In this document: positions 1-8,060 of the stretch, piece by piece
Numbering within the stretch: the stretch's first letter is position 1
Layout: every line of letters starts with the position of its first letter
The notes under the pieces: generated by a model
Seen by the model: the letters and a program-made list of their open reading frames with translations, nothing else
The model's database searches: none
What the model was told of the DNA's origin: nothing
Translations under genes and position numbers: made by a program
Assembly (NCBI GenBank): GCA_037133095.1
Contig: JBAXOT010000002.1
Coordinates: forward strand, 1 to 64,000
Length of the DNA stretch: 64,000 nt
Direction: 5' to 3'
Source of the DNA: CAIMZW01 sp037133095
Lineage (GTDB): Bacteria > Actinomycetota > Actinomycetes > Nanopelagicales > Nanopelagicaceae

Positions 1-72
1 CGTCGGCACGGATTTGAAGAGGTAACTGGTCCAGAAAACTGGATGTCCTTCAGAAGTGGCACTTACTCGTAG
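1..72 (+). CDS. 3' end of an unidentified gene, cut by the window start
   Basis: Frame 1 is open from the first base to a TAG at 70-72 and gives a tail of 23 residues that includes HGFEEVTGPENW. An arrangement such as 'RHGFEEV' is common near the C-terminus of GNAT acetyltransferases (the Y/R-x-GF-x-x-V strand), so an acetyltransferase is possible, but so little protein is visible that this is only a guess. It converges with the next gene, and the two stop regions overlap by about 10 bases. Confidence 0.4.
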   Translation, partial: RRHGFEEVTGPENWMSFRSGTYS

Positions 73-704
73 GTTTTACCATCGTCTTGGCTACCTGCTT
101 CATTGGTTTCCGCAGTAAAGAGGGTTTTTAGGTCGCTGATCGATGGAATCTTTTCGGCGCGCAATCGCAAAATTTCTATGTTCGCTGAATGAAGGGCCTT
201 ATCCTTTTTTGCATCTGCAACTTTTCGATCATTCCTTGCATGGGTCCAATCGTCCAACTCAATGGCTGTGATGATGCTTGAGTCTTTATTACAAATGAGA
301 AAATCAACGCTCATGCGGTTGATTTTGTTCCACCATTCGTGATGGTTGTAACCTTTCTTCACACCTAAAATCTGTGAAAGTTGCACTTGTGAAAGTATGA
401 TTTTGTTTGGAAGTGCCTCCACCAAACGCCAGTAGAGAATTTGTTCCGTCTCTGTCAGAGGATTCTTGGCAAAATAAGGCCAGTCTGTACCTTGCTCTTT
501 TTTTATCTGAGCGCCGGGAACCCCAGATGCTCTCTTTTCGCCAACACTTCTTGTAGTTCTTGTTTTGAATAATTTAGCAATAAATCTAATCGCAAGTGCA
601 AAAAGAATGATCGTAATGAGTGAGCCAAAAGGCGAATTTCCGACTATTGCGTGTGACCCAGTGGTAGGTATTGGGTTCGCTCTACTTATAAAGTGCAAAA
701 TCAT
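63..704 (-). CDS. DUF2726 domain protein with an N-terminal membrane anchor
   Basis: A 213-residue protein. Residues about 27-46 form one hydrophobic segment (LITIILFALAIRFIAKLF) followed by basic residues, so the protein is probably anchored in the membrane with the rest in the cytoplasm. Residues about 80-200 match the DUF2726 pattern: LTETEQILYWRLVEAL, then VDFLIC, then AIELDD and a run of charged residues. The D...E-x-D spacing resembles a PD-(D/E)xK nuclease core, and DUF2726 is generally seen as related to that fold or to topoisomerase-linked nucleases. Nuclease activity is inference. The gene stands alone with a 184-base gap before the divergent CHAD gene. Confidence 0.7.
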   Translation of the reverse strand: MILHFISRANPIPTTGSHAIVGNSPFGSLITIILFALAIRFIAKLFKTRTTRSVGEKRASGVPGAQIKKEQGTDWPYFAKNPLTETEQILYWRLVEALPNKIILSQVQLSQILGVKKGYNHHEWWNKINRMSVDFLICNKDSSIITAIELDDWTHARNDRKVADAKKDKALHSANIEILRLRAEKIPSISDLKTLFTAETNEAGSQDDGKTYE

Positions 705-888
705 TCTCGAAGCCGCCTTTAGCCTATTTAGATTAAATATTCGCTCAGCGGATTATCGTAGGTAAGTGGAGACGCTGCTAAATGCGTGGCGGGTAATGAC
801 CGAACAGAGATTAACTTGATTGTCAGATGAGTTCGCGGTTAACTCACGTTATTAGCAATTGCATCATTGATAAATGGGGAGGACCGGT

Positions 889-1746
889 ATGAACGTAAGT
901 GATTTCGTAACGGGTACCTTCCAGTCGTCGATTCGTATCATGGTACATACGGCCGAGTCAGCGCGAAATCCTAAGGATGTCGAAGCCCTTCATGACTTTC
1001 GAGTCGGTCTTCGAAAGTTGCGCTCCCATATACGCAGTTTTGAATCGGTCTTGGGGCCGAAGTGGGTGGGGCATCAAAAAGATCGACTGGAGTGGTTGGA
1101 TTCTTATCTTCGTCCAGTTCGAGATGGTGATGTTCTCATTGCCAGACTGCAAAGCGATGTTTCCGAAATGCACGAGGAGTTGGACCAGGAAGCCGTGAGG
1201 TCCCTGAAGTTGTCCCTGGCGGTTAAGGGCCAGCGCGATCGAGCACGTTTGAAATTGGCCATGGACTCTCAAATCTTTGCCGAACTCATGGAAGATCTGA
1301 ACTCGTGGAATTCGAACATCATTTCATTTCGTAAGGAACCTCGGGTTCTGGAGAATTGGTTGAAGGAATTGGGTCGGCAAAGTCGAAAAGAGATCTTTTC
1401 CATCGCTTCGAACATAAGTGATAGTTCAAGTGATCACGAACTGCACAAATTGCGGATTAAATCTAAGCGAGCCCGCTATTTAGCCGAGGCCTCTGTCCCA
1501 GTTCTAGGTCAAAAAGCCAAGAAGCGGGCAAAAGAATATGAATCGATTCAAACTTTGCTCGGTGGATATCAGGATTCATTTGTGATGAGCCAATGGTTGG
1601 ACGCTCAGTCCCGCCTCGGCTCGGAACATGTGGCGGCAGTTACTCAGATACTTGACTGGGAACATGCTTGCCGAGCCACATTGAGAGTAGGTTGGCTTAC
1701 GCTATGGAGTGGCATTGAAAATGGAATCTCTGAGAATTCGGAGTAA
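889..1746 (+). CDS. CHAD domain protein
   Basis: A 285-residue, all-helical, strongly charged protein. The CHAD signature is clear: LHDFRVGLRKLRSHIRSF near residues 34-51 and a second, related helix ELHKLRIKSKRARYLAEA around residue 190, giving the conserved histidines and many Arg/Lys residues. CHAD domains bind inorganic polyphosphate in the bacteria studied. There is no CYTH (triphosphatase) domain on this protein or next door, so it is a stand-alone CHAD. An ATG at 874 is in frame, but GGGAGG at 877-882 lies just before the ATG at 889 and overlaps the first option, so 889 is preferred. The next gene begins 6 bases after the stop. Confidence 0.85.
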   Translation: MNVSDFVTGTFQSSIRIMVHTAESARNPKDVEALHDFRVGLRKLRSHIRSFESVLGPKWVGHQKDRLEWLDSYLRPVRDGDVLIARLQSDVSEMHEELDQEAVRSLKLSLAVKGQRDRARLKLAMDSQIFAELMEDLNSWNSNIISFRKEPRVLENWLKELGRQSRKEIFSIASNISDSSSDHELHKLRIKSKRARYLAEASVPVLGQKAKKRAKEYESIQTLLGGYQDSFVMSQWLDAQSRLGSEHVAAVTQILDWEHACRATLRVGWLTLWSGIENGISENSE

Positions 1747-1752
1747 AAGGAA

Positions 1753-3051
1753 ATGAAGAAGTCTGCGTTGGCAATTGTCGCAGGGTTAGTTTTAACTGGA
1801 ATCTACGCGGGACAATCAAGCGCTGCGACCATTAATTATCCGCTGGCCATATCGCCCACATTGAGTTCCCAACAAGAGACTAATTTCTATGTCGTGAATT
1901 TTGATCCCTTTGTTATTCCAGGGGCAAGCACAACCATCACCGCGGTTTCCGGAAGCAAAGTTTTTATTGGAGATCGCCCAAGTCGGACTTTGTACTTAGC
2001 CACAATCGTGAAGAAAACCTTGACCCTGATTCGAACGATAAGGGTGCCCGCACCAACCCAGCCTTACGCCAAGAACAACGCGCTTTTAGACATGATCACT
2101 GATGGCGACCAGCTATATCTCGCTGTTGCTGATGGGGCAGATTCAACCTTTGTCTGTGGTGGCGCCCGGATTTACGAATATCAAATATCGCATCTCGATG
2201 TGAAACCAGTTTTGCTTTTCAAATCCACTCCTTGCGGTCATGGTGATCTCTTTTATGATGCTCGGTTAGCCATTCAGGGGAGCACGCTCTATATCGCAGG
2301 CGGCAACAGCATTGCCGATAACGTGACGGGCATTTTTCCGCTCACCACTTCTGTTGACTATGCGCCAGGAGAGAAGTTTCCTGCGACCAACTATTACGGA
2401 TCCGTTACGGCAATTGATGTAAAGAGCAAGAAGGTGACACCTTTCGCGGTCGGTCTGCGTCATTTAGGCGGCTTGCTTTGGGATCCTGCTCGCAAGGTTC
2501 TTTGGGAAACCGACAACGGTCCACGTGGTGGCGACGAGCTCAACATCATTGTGAAAGGGAAAAACTACGGCTGGCCAAATGTCACGTTGGGTCGGCCATA
2601 TGAATCTTTGGTTGCGCCAACAGATGGCGTAAAGATCAACACCAATGGTAAGTACCAGGCGGCGATCTACGGTTGGACGCCATCCATCTCACCATCAACG
2701 GTGCGCAAAGTTCCGGCGAAGGGTGAATTTGCTAAATACTGGGCGGGGGATTTGATTGTTGGTTCGCTGAAAGGAAATCAACTCCGAAGGCTTCGCATAT
2801 CGCCGACTAACACGGTTCTCTATGATGAACCAATTCCAGTTGGCGATCGCATTCGAACTTTGGATTTCTTGGCTGATGGGCGACTGATTCTTGGCACGGA
2901 CACCGGGCGAGTCATCATCGTTTCAGACTCTGGAATTTCTGGAACGGGAAGGTATCCGAAAGACCCGCCGCCACCTGACCTCACTCCAAGCCCCGTTCCG
3001 ACACCGACTGTGACAACAGGCTCGGCCACGCCAACCCCGAGTTCCAGTTAG
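1753..3051 (+). CDS. exported PQQ-dependent sugar dehydrogenase-like beta-propeller protein
   Basis: A 432-residue secreted protein. Residues 1-24 form a Sec signal peptide (KK, then a hydrophobic stretch, then a cleavage site near QSSA-AT). The middle is beta-rich. Residues about 253-278 carry ETDNGPRGGDELN and GKNYGWP, the hallmark of the glucose/sorbosone dehydrogenase family (soluble aldose dehydrogenases with PQQ). From about residue 400 the tail is rich in Pro, Thr and Ser, like a linker or wall-spanning tail. The family oxidises aldoses to lactones outside the cell. Neither activity nor PQQ supply can be judged from this window. It follows the CHAD gene by 6 bases and is probably co-transcribed. 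Confidence 0.75.
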   Translation: MKKSALAIVAGLVLTGIYAGQSSAATINYPLAISPTLSSQQETNFYVVNFDPFVIPGASTTITAVSGSKVFIGDRPSRTLYLATIVKKTLTLIRTIRVPAPTQPYAKNNALLDMITDGDQLYLAVADGADSTFVCGGARIYEYQISHLDVKPVLLFKSTPCGHGDLFYDARLAIQGSTLYIAGGNSIADNVTGIFPLTTSVDYAPGEKFPATNYYGSVTAIDVKSKKVTPFAVGLRHLGGLLWDPARKVLWETDNGPRGGDELNIIVKGKNYGWPNVTLGRPYESLVAPTDGVKINTNGKYQAAIYGWTPSISPSTVRKVPAKGEFAKYWAGDLIVGSLKGNQLRRLRISPTNTVLYDEPIPVGDRIRTLDFLADGRLILGTDTGRVIIVSDSGISGTGRYPKDPPPPDLTPSPVPTPTVTTGSATPTPSSS

Positions 3052-3100
3052 TTTCGATAGTCGCGTTCGAGAAAGTATCTGAACCAATTAGGCTTCCACC

Positions 3101-4210
3101 ATGTCCCGAATAGTCATCGCTCCAGATACTTTCAAAGGATCGACTATTAATGTTGATGTGGCAACGTGGATTCGCTTGGGCTGGAAATCAGTGCGACCAA
3201 ATGATGTTGTGGTTGAAATTCCAATGGCCGACGGCGGCGAGGGAACGATCGAGACCATTGCCCAGAATCGAGAAGATGTCGAAAAATTCACGATCTCCGT
3301 GATTGGTGCCGATGGTGGAACCAACCGCGCGGTGTGGTTGCTCTTCGACAATGGTTCGGCGGTGGTTGAACTTGCCAATGCGTCCGGTATTACTCACGTC
3401 AAAGACCTTGATGCCTTAGGGGCTCACACCTATGGACTTGGCCAAGTTTTGCAAGAGGTAAGTAAGCATCCAGAAGTAAATAAGATTTTTATCGCGGTCG
3501 GCGGTTCAGCCAGCACAGATGGCGGAACTGGCGCCCTACGTGCTTTGGGTTTTGGTTTTCTCGACGAGTTAGGGGATGAACTTGCACTGGGCGGGGCAGG
3601 ACTGGTTGATCTTGCTGAAATAGATACCTCCAATTTCATCAAACCACCAAGAGGGGGCGTGGTGTGCCTGGTTGATGTCAGCAACCCGTTGCTTGGGCCT
3701 GAAGGCGCGGCCGCGATCTTTGCTCCGCAAAAAGGCGCGACGGCCGAAGATGTCACTGAACTGGATCGAGGTCTGGCTCGCTTTGTCGAAGTCTGCGGCG
3801 TTCCGGATTCACCAGGCAGCGGCGCAGCAGGCGGCACGGCATATGGATTTCGCGCTGCCTGGGGCGCGACCTTTGCGGCGGGATCCGCGATTATCAGCGA
3901 AATGGTTGGATTGCCGCAAGAAATTGAGCAGGCGGATCTCATCATCACTGGCGAAGGCCAGTTAGATTCGCAGAGCTGGAATGGCAAGGTGGTTGGCTAT
4001 ATTCGATCGCTTTCGAAGGCGTTGAATAGAAAGGTTGCCTACGTTGTAGGAAATGCGACGGTCGGGTTCCCTGACGAGGCTTTCCTTGGACTATCCCTTA
4101 CGACTATGTCGGGTTCTAAGGAAGAAGCGATGGCGTCCACAGGGGAGTGGCTCTTTGCAGCTGGAAAAGAATTGGCAGAGCAATATTCACTCAGTCAATT
4201 GGATATCTAA
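3101..4210 (+). CDS. glycerate kinase (GlxK/GarK family)
   Basis: A 369-residue enzyme that phosphorylates D-glycerate with ATP, feeding it into lower glycolysis. Family motifs are in the expected order: APDTFKGS near residue 7, DGGEGT near 44, GGSASTDGGTGALRALG near 133 and ITGEGQLDSQS near 283. The length is normal for the family. It lies 49 bases after the preceding gene and overlaps the 3' end of the convergent SDR gene by 4 bases. A glycerate kinase next to a sugar-acid catabolic region fits a role in handling glycerate or tartronate-type products, but that link is inference. Confidence 0.93.
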   Translation: MSRIVIAPDTFKGSTINVDVATWIRLGWKSVRPNDVVVEIPMADGGEGTIETIAQNREDVEKFTISVIGADGGTNRAVWLLFDNGSAVVELANASGITHVKDLDALGAHTYGLGQVLQEVSKHPEVNKIFIAVGGSASTDGGTGALRALGFGFLDELGDELALGGAGLVDLAEIDTSNFIKPPRGGVVCLVDVSNPLLGPEGAAAIFAPQKGATAEDVTELDRGLARFVEVCGVPDSPGSGAAGGTAYGFRAAWGATFAAGSAIISEMVGLPQEIEQADLIITGEGQLDSQSWNGKVVGYIRSLSKALNRKVAYVVGNATVGFPDEAFLGLSLTTMSGSKEEAMASTGEWLFAAGKELAEQYSLSQLDI

Positions 4211-4962
4211 TCTCCGAGGTGATAGCCGCCATCGATGGGAATTTCGGCTCCGTTGACCCACGCCATATCTGCAGAGGCCAATGCGAAGATTCCATTGGCA
4301 ATCATTTCTGGAGTCGCGACGTAGGGCTGTTCTAAATCTTCTGAAGTCCATGGCCGATCGAGGTAAAGATCGAGCCACTCTTTAACCATCGGAGTCGAGG
4401 TTCCACCAGGCATGATCGCATTTACTCGAACTCCGCTTGATCGAAATTCACGAGATAAACCTTTGGAGAGATGATTGAGTCCTGCTTTGAGGCTGTCATA
4501 TAGATGGTTCTTGTAATTCACTTGAATAGCATTAATTGAAGAGACATTGATGATCTGTCCCTTGGCTTCACGAAGATAGGGAAAGGCTTGCTGCGCAAGG
4601 AAAAAGGGGGCTTTGAGGTTTACGGTAAAAATCAAGTCCCAGTCCGATTCGGAAACATCTTCGACCGGCTTGTGGCTGATGACCGCGGCACAGTTGATCA
4701 GGATGTCGATGCGACCCCAACGTGCAATGGCAGATTGAACAATTGTTTCTGCGGCATTAAGAGGATTTCGTAGATCGGCATGAACATACTGAACTTCGCA
4801 GCCCTCGTTTTGTAAAACCATACTGACGGTCTGATTTTCATCATTAGAAGTTAAGAGAACGTAGTCACCATTTCTTGCGAACCGTTCTGCGGTTGCTTTT
4901 CCGATGCCCGTCGTTGCTCCAGTTATGACAACTACTCGCGAGTCAGTCTTGTCGGTCATCAT
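4207..4962 (-). CDS. short-chain dehydrogenase/reductase (SDR)
   Basis: About 251 residues, a classical cytoplasmic SDR. The cofactor site TGATTGIGKA is near the N-terminus. The usual NNAG is altered to NCAA. The catalytic Ser (NVSS) and YDSLK (YxxxK) are present, and the C-terminal IPIDGGYHLGD is typical. The longest reading frame starts at 4989, but two adjacent ATGs at 4962 and 4959 give the usual N-terminus; neither has a Shine-Dalgarno sequence. A TATGAT-like -10 element in the operator at 4964-4980 would make the transcript close to leaderless. It probably acts on a sugar, sugar acid or polyol. It is divergent from the 629-residue gene, and both share the operator. Confidence 0.85.
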   Translation of the reverse strand: MMTDKTDSRVVVITGATTGIGKATAERFARNGDYVLLTSNDENQTVSMVLQNEGCEVQYVHADLRNPLNAAETIVQSAIARWGRIDILINCAAVISHKPVEDVSESDWDLIFTVNLKAPFFLAQQAFPYLREAKGQIINVSSINAIQVNYKNHLYDSLKAGLNHLSKGLSREFRSSGVRVNAIMPGGTSTPMVKEWLDLYLDRPWTSEDLEQPYVATPEMIANGIFALASADMAWVNGAEIPIDGGYHLGD

Positions 4963-4963
4963 T

Positions 4964-4980
4964 AAATCATATAGGATTTT
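4964..4980. promoter_or_regulatory. predicted GntR operator 1
   Basis: AAATCATATAGGATTTT is a near-palindrome around TATA. It lies between the divergent SDR and 629-residue genes and overlaps the -10 region for the SDR. Closely similar sites occur at 9167-9182 and 29831-29848, and a weaker one at 13371-13387, always in front of catabolic genes. The likely ligand is the GntR/FCD regulator encoded at 9232-10026 (inference). Confidence 0.6.
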
Positions 4981-5004
4981 GGACAACATTCAGAAGGGTT
5001 CTTC

Positions 5005-6894
5005 ATGTCCCAATCTCGTAATTTTGCGACGTTCATAGGGTCAACCATAGGCGAGATTCCAGAGTGGGCGCGGCTCGAACGCGAACTCATCAAGATTATC
5101 GACGATGCCTCGCTGGAATTTGCCGATCGCTATACGAATTCGGATGGCACTTTGATCTGGCGTGATTTTTGGCCTGGCATGGATGGGTCGGATGATCCGT
5201 ATGAAGGATTCATGAACTTCACCTTGCATTACATCATGGGTGGGTCGGCAAAGTTGGATGCGGCTCACCGAAAAATTTGGGATGCCATCACTTGGCAATG
5301 GACACAATACGGTCAGATTGAAGACGAGTTCGATGGTGGCTATGACTGGATGCATCACGGCGAAGCTTTGCTTGGCTTTTACTGGTTTGCCCTTGCCAAT
5401 CCGAATGTCTTGAAAGATCGCCAGCGAACAAAGAATTTCGCGGCGTTGTACAACGGCGAAAATTCCAAGGTATCGAACTGGGACCCGGTCCATAAGATTA
5501 TTCGTTCTCCTATTTCCGGCAGCCGTGGACCTAATCACCTGCAAACTGAAGAAGATTGGATGACCCACCGCGAAATCTTGGAGAACTATCTTCCACCATT
5601 CGAGGATTTGCCAGGGGTCGACCCGTACACCATGAAATGTCCGTGGCTTGATGACGAGATGTACACCTTGCTCATTAAGAAGGTGAACGAGCGAATTGCA
5701 CGAGGCGACGTTCCCGTGAATCTCACTTCCACTGGTCTGATGACTCATGCCTTTATGTATGACCACGACGAGAAGTACAAGACTTGGACGTTGGATTATC
5801 TGCAGGCGTGGAAAGAACGTACTGCACAGAATGGTGGACTGATTCCAGACAATATTGGCCTCGATGGGAAAATTGGAACCTACAACGATGGCAAATGGTG
5901 GGGCGGTTATTACGGGTGGCGATGGCCACACGGCTCACTTACTGTCTTAGAACCGTTGGTGGTTTCCGGATCCAATGCGGTGATGCTTTCAGGTGGAGAC
6001 TTCACTCATTTGGACCTAGTTCGTTCGCAAATGGATTTCTTATGGGCGCTGCGCAAGGAAGAGAATGGTCAACAAGTCGTCCCAAAGCGACACTTCGACA
6101 GTGGCTGGGGACATTTCAAACCAGTTGATCCCATTCATCCCGTGTTGGTCTGGAATATTTCACTCGATGAAGCCGATGCGCAAAGGGTGGAACGTGGCTG
6201 GATTCCCGAGAACGAGAAAATAAGTACCGAGGGTTATGTCGAAGGAAGCGCCAGACCACAACACACTGCGGCTTGGTATGGCTATATCAGGGGGTACTCG
6301 CCTGACTATCCACTTCGCATTCTTAAGAACAATCTAGAAGCGGTCGACTTCCAAATAAAACGTTTTCGAAGTGAGGAGTGGAATCCCTACACGATGGATC
6401 ATTATCGCGAGGCGATGTCAATCCATGACTGGCAGATTTTGCAACCGGCAATTTTGGAGGCTTTGATTCATCTGACCCTTGGTGGACCGATGTTCTCGTA
6501 TCACGGCGGCCACCTTCATGTGGCAGTTCGATACTTCGACAATGTGAATAAGCGTCCTGGGCTTCCTGCGGATGTTGCGGCCCTGGTCGAAAAGGTGAGC
6601 ATCAACGGAGTCGATCTCACGCTAGTAAATACCTCTGCGCTGGAGGAAAGAGAATTGATCATTCAAAGCGGTGCGTTTGGCGAGCATCAGATAATTGCTG
6701 CCATTGATCGTTTACATGGAGTCGAAGAATCTGTGAACAGCAAATATCTGCGAGTAGCTCTGGCGCCGAATACCCAGGTGCAATTGCATTTGGATGTAAA
6801 GCGATTCAGCAATGTTCCGTCTTATGCAACCCCATATGACCTGCCAAAAGAAGAATCCGATGTTCCGATGACTATCAACGCTCGTTTCCAATAG
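5005..6894 (+). CDS. 629-residue cytoplasmic protein of unknown function
   Basis: I do not recognise this family. The protein has no signal peptide or membrane segment, is very rich in Trp, Tyr, His, Asp and Glu, and carries conserved-looking clusters such as DFWPGMDGSDDPYEGF, WQWTQYGQIEDEFDGGYDW with MHHGEALLGF after it, and WWGGYYGWRWPHG. Spaced aromatic/acidic motifs and mostly helical stretches resemble an alpha/alpha-toroid, as in several glycoside hydrolases and polysaccharide lyases, followed by a small beta domain from about residue 500. That is inference from composition. The start ATG has a good ribosome site (AGAAGGG). It is followed after 20 bases by an MFS carrier, so the pair may import and process a sugar-derived compound. 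Confidence 0.6.
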   Translation: MSQSRNFATFIGSTIGEIPEWARLERELIKIIDDASLEFADRYTNSDGTLIWRDFWPGMDGSDDPYEGFMNFTLHYIMGGSAKLDAAHRKIWDAITWQWTQYGQIEDEFDGGYDWMHHGEALLGFYWFALANPNVLKDRQRTKNFAALYNGENSKVSNWDPVHKIIRSPISGSRGPNHLQTEEDWMTHREILENYLPPFEDLPGVDPYTMKCPWLDDEMYTLLIKKVNERIARGDVPVNLTSTGLMTHAFMYDHDEKYKTWTLDYLQAWKERTAQNGGLIPDNIGLDGKIGTYNDGKWWGGYYGWRWPHGSLTVLEPLVVSGSNAVMLSGGDFTHLDLVRSQMDFLWALRKEENGQQVVPKRHFDSGWGHFKPVDPIHPVLVWNISLDEADAQRVERGWIPENEKISTEGYVEGSARPQHTAAWYGYIRGYSPDYPLRILKNNLEAVDFQIKRFRSEEWNPYTMDHYREAMSIHDWQILQPAILEALIHLTLGGPMFSYHGGHLHVAVRYFDNVNKRPGLPADVAALVEKVSINGVDLTLVNTSALEERELIIQSGAFGEHQIIAAIDRLHGVEESVNSKYLRVALAPNTQVQLHLDVKRFSNVPSYATPYDLPKEESDVPMTINARFQ

Positions 6895-6914
6895 CAGAGG
6901 GAAACTGCATTCAC

Positions 6915-8060
6915 GTGCCCCAAATTACGGAGAACTCTCCGGCGAATCAACGGCGGTTGCTTGGTCTTGCTGGAGCCATGGGTTTCCTTATGTACGGCCT
7001 TGGGTACTGCGTTCCCTTGGCAAAGCGTGACTTTCACGTATCGCGGGCGACTGCCTCCATTCACAATTTAGTCTTCGCTTCGCTGCTTCTATTGAGTTCT
7101 TATTACCTGAGCCGAATTATCACTAGGTATACCCCTTCGAAAGTCATGCGCTCTGGTTGGGTTGTTGTTATTTGTGGAGTTGCCATATTTACCAGTGCGC
7201 CGAATATCTGGATATCTATTCCTGGGTACGGGCTCTGCGCATTGGGCGCGACGCTTTTTAATAACACCAATGCCGGAACCCTGAGCCAAGGCAAAGGTAG
7301 TTCCTTAACTTTGATGCTGCGCGCAGCCGGCATTGGAACGGCAGGGGGAGCCTGTGCGCCACTTCTGATTGGAACGTTAGTTGGCAAGGGAGTCTCTTGG
7401 CGGATCACTCTTTTCCTTATTACTGCAATTGTTGCAGCGCTTGGATATTGGTTGGTGCCAGAAGTGCCCGATCGCTCGCCAACGACGGCTCAAGGAAAAG
7501 TGAAATTCGATCGTCAGCTGAAATTGCTACTTGTACTTGGTTTCACTGCCAATATGTTGGAAGTCGGAGCCGGAGCCTGGGCGCTAGATCTCATGACCCA
7601 ACGATCCATCGCCAATGCGAGTGCGTTGATTTTTGCCTCGTTCTTCAGCTATGGCATCGCAACCAGTCGACTCTCTTTCTCTGTACTAACACGACTTGGC
7701 GCAGGCAAGATTTGGCTGATTTCTGCCGCGATTGCCGGCCTTGGGTTAGCAATGATTGTGATTACTCGCAGCGGCCCACTCACCGTAGTCGGCCTGATTG
7801 TGGCCGCAATTGGAATTGGTCCACTCGGCGGAATCGCAGTTGCCCTTGCGGCGGATAGTCCGAGAGGGGCTGATCTTGGCATTTCGGCTAACGTGATGGG
7901 GGCCGCAATCGCCATTGGGATTGGACCATGGCTGGTGGGAGTTATCAGTGACTCTTTAGGATTTGCCTACGCGTATTCCATGACCTTCATGATTCTGCTC
8001 ATTTGTTCGGTTCTCTTCGTGATCTTGCTTAGAGAATTTGAACCGTATGAGCGTCGATAA
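6915..8060 (+). CDS. MFS transporter, putative sugar or sugar-acid carrier
   Basis: A 381-residue membrane protein with about 12 hydrophobic segments and the loose MFS arrangement (a gap between segments 6 and 7 near residues 190-200). The start codon is GTG, 20 bases after the stop of the 629-residue gene, so the two are probably one transcript. The substrate cannot be read from the sequence; the setting between sugar-acid dehydratases suggests an organic or sugar acid. The last 32 bases overlap the 3' end of the convergent dehydratase gene. Confidence 0.82.
   Translation: MPQITENSPANQRRLLGLAGAMGFLMYGLGYCVPLAKRDFHVSRATASIHNLVFASLLLLSSYYLSRIITRYTPSKVMRSGWVVVICGVAIFTSAPNIWISIPGYGLCALGATLFNNTNAGTLSQGKGSSLTLMLRAAGIGTAGGACAPLLIGTLVGKGVSWRITLFLITAIVAALGYWLVPEVPDRSPTTAQGKVKFDRQLKLLLVLGFTANMLEVGAGAWALDLMTQRSIANASALIFASFFSYGIATSRLSFSVLTRLGAGKIWLISAAIAGLGLAMIVITRSGPLTVVGLIVAAIGIGPLGGIAVALAADSPRGADLGISANVMGAAIAIGIGPWLVGVISDSLGFAYAYSMTFMILLICSVLFVILLREFEPYERR

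Noticed and set aside
565..765. Open frame of 66 codons on the plus strand
   Set aside because: It lies opposite the N-terminal region of the DUF2726 gene, has no domain pattern and no ribosome site, so it is a shadow frame.
705..888. Possible RNA gene between the DUF2726 and CHAD genes
   Set aside because: No tRNA-like cloverleaf or other stable fold was evident; the region looks like a plain divergent promoter region.
3430..3987. 185-codon minus-strand frame inside the glycerate kinase gene
   Set aside because: It is low-complexity (Pro/Ser/Ala-rich), opposite a clear enzyme with full motifs.
5041..5931. Long minus-strand open frame opposite the 629-residue gene
   Set aside because: Its 296 codons give no recognisable domain, while the plus-strand gene has a good ribosome site and co-directional neighbour. 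The frame is a by-product of codon bias.
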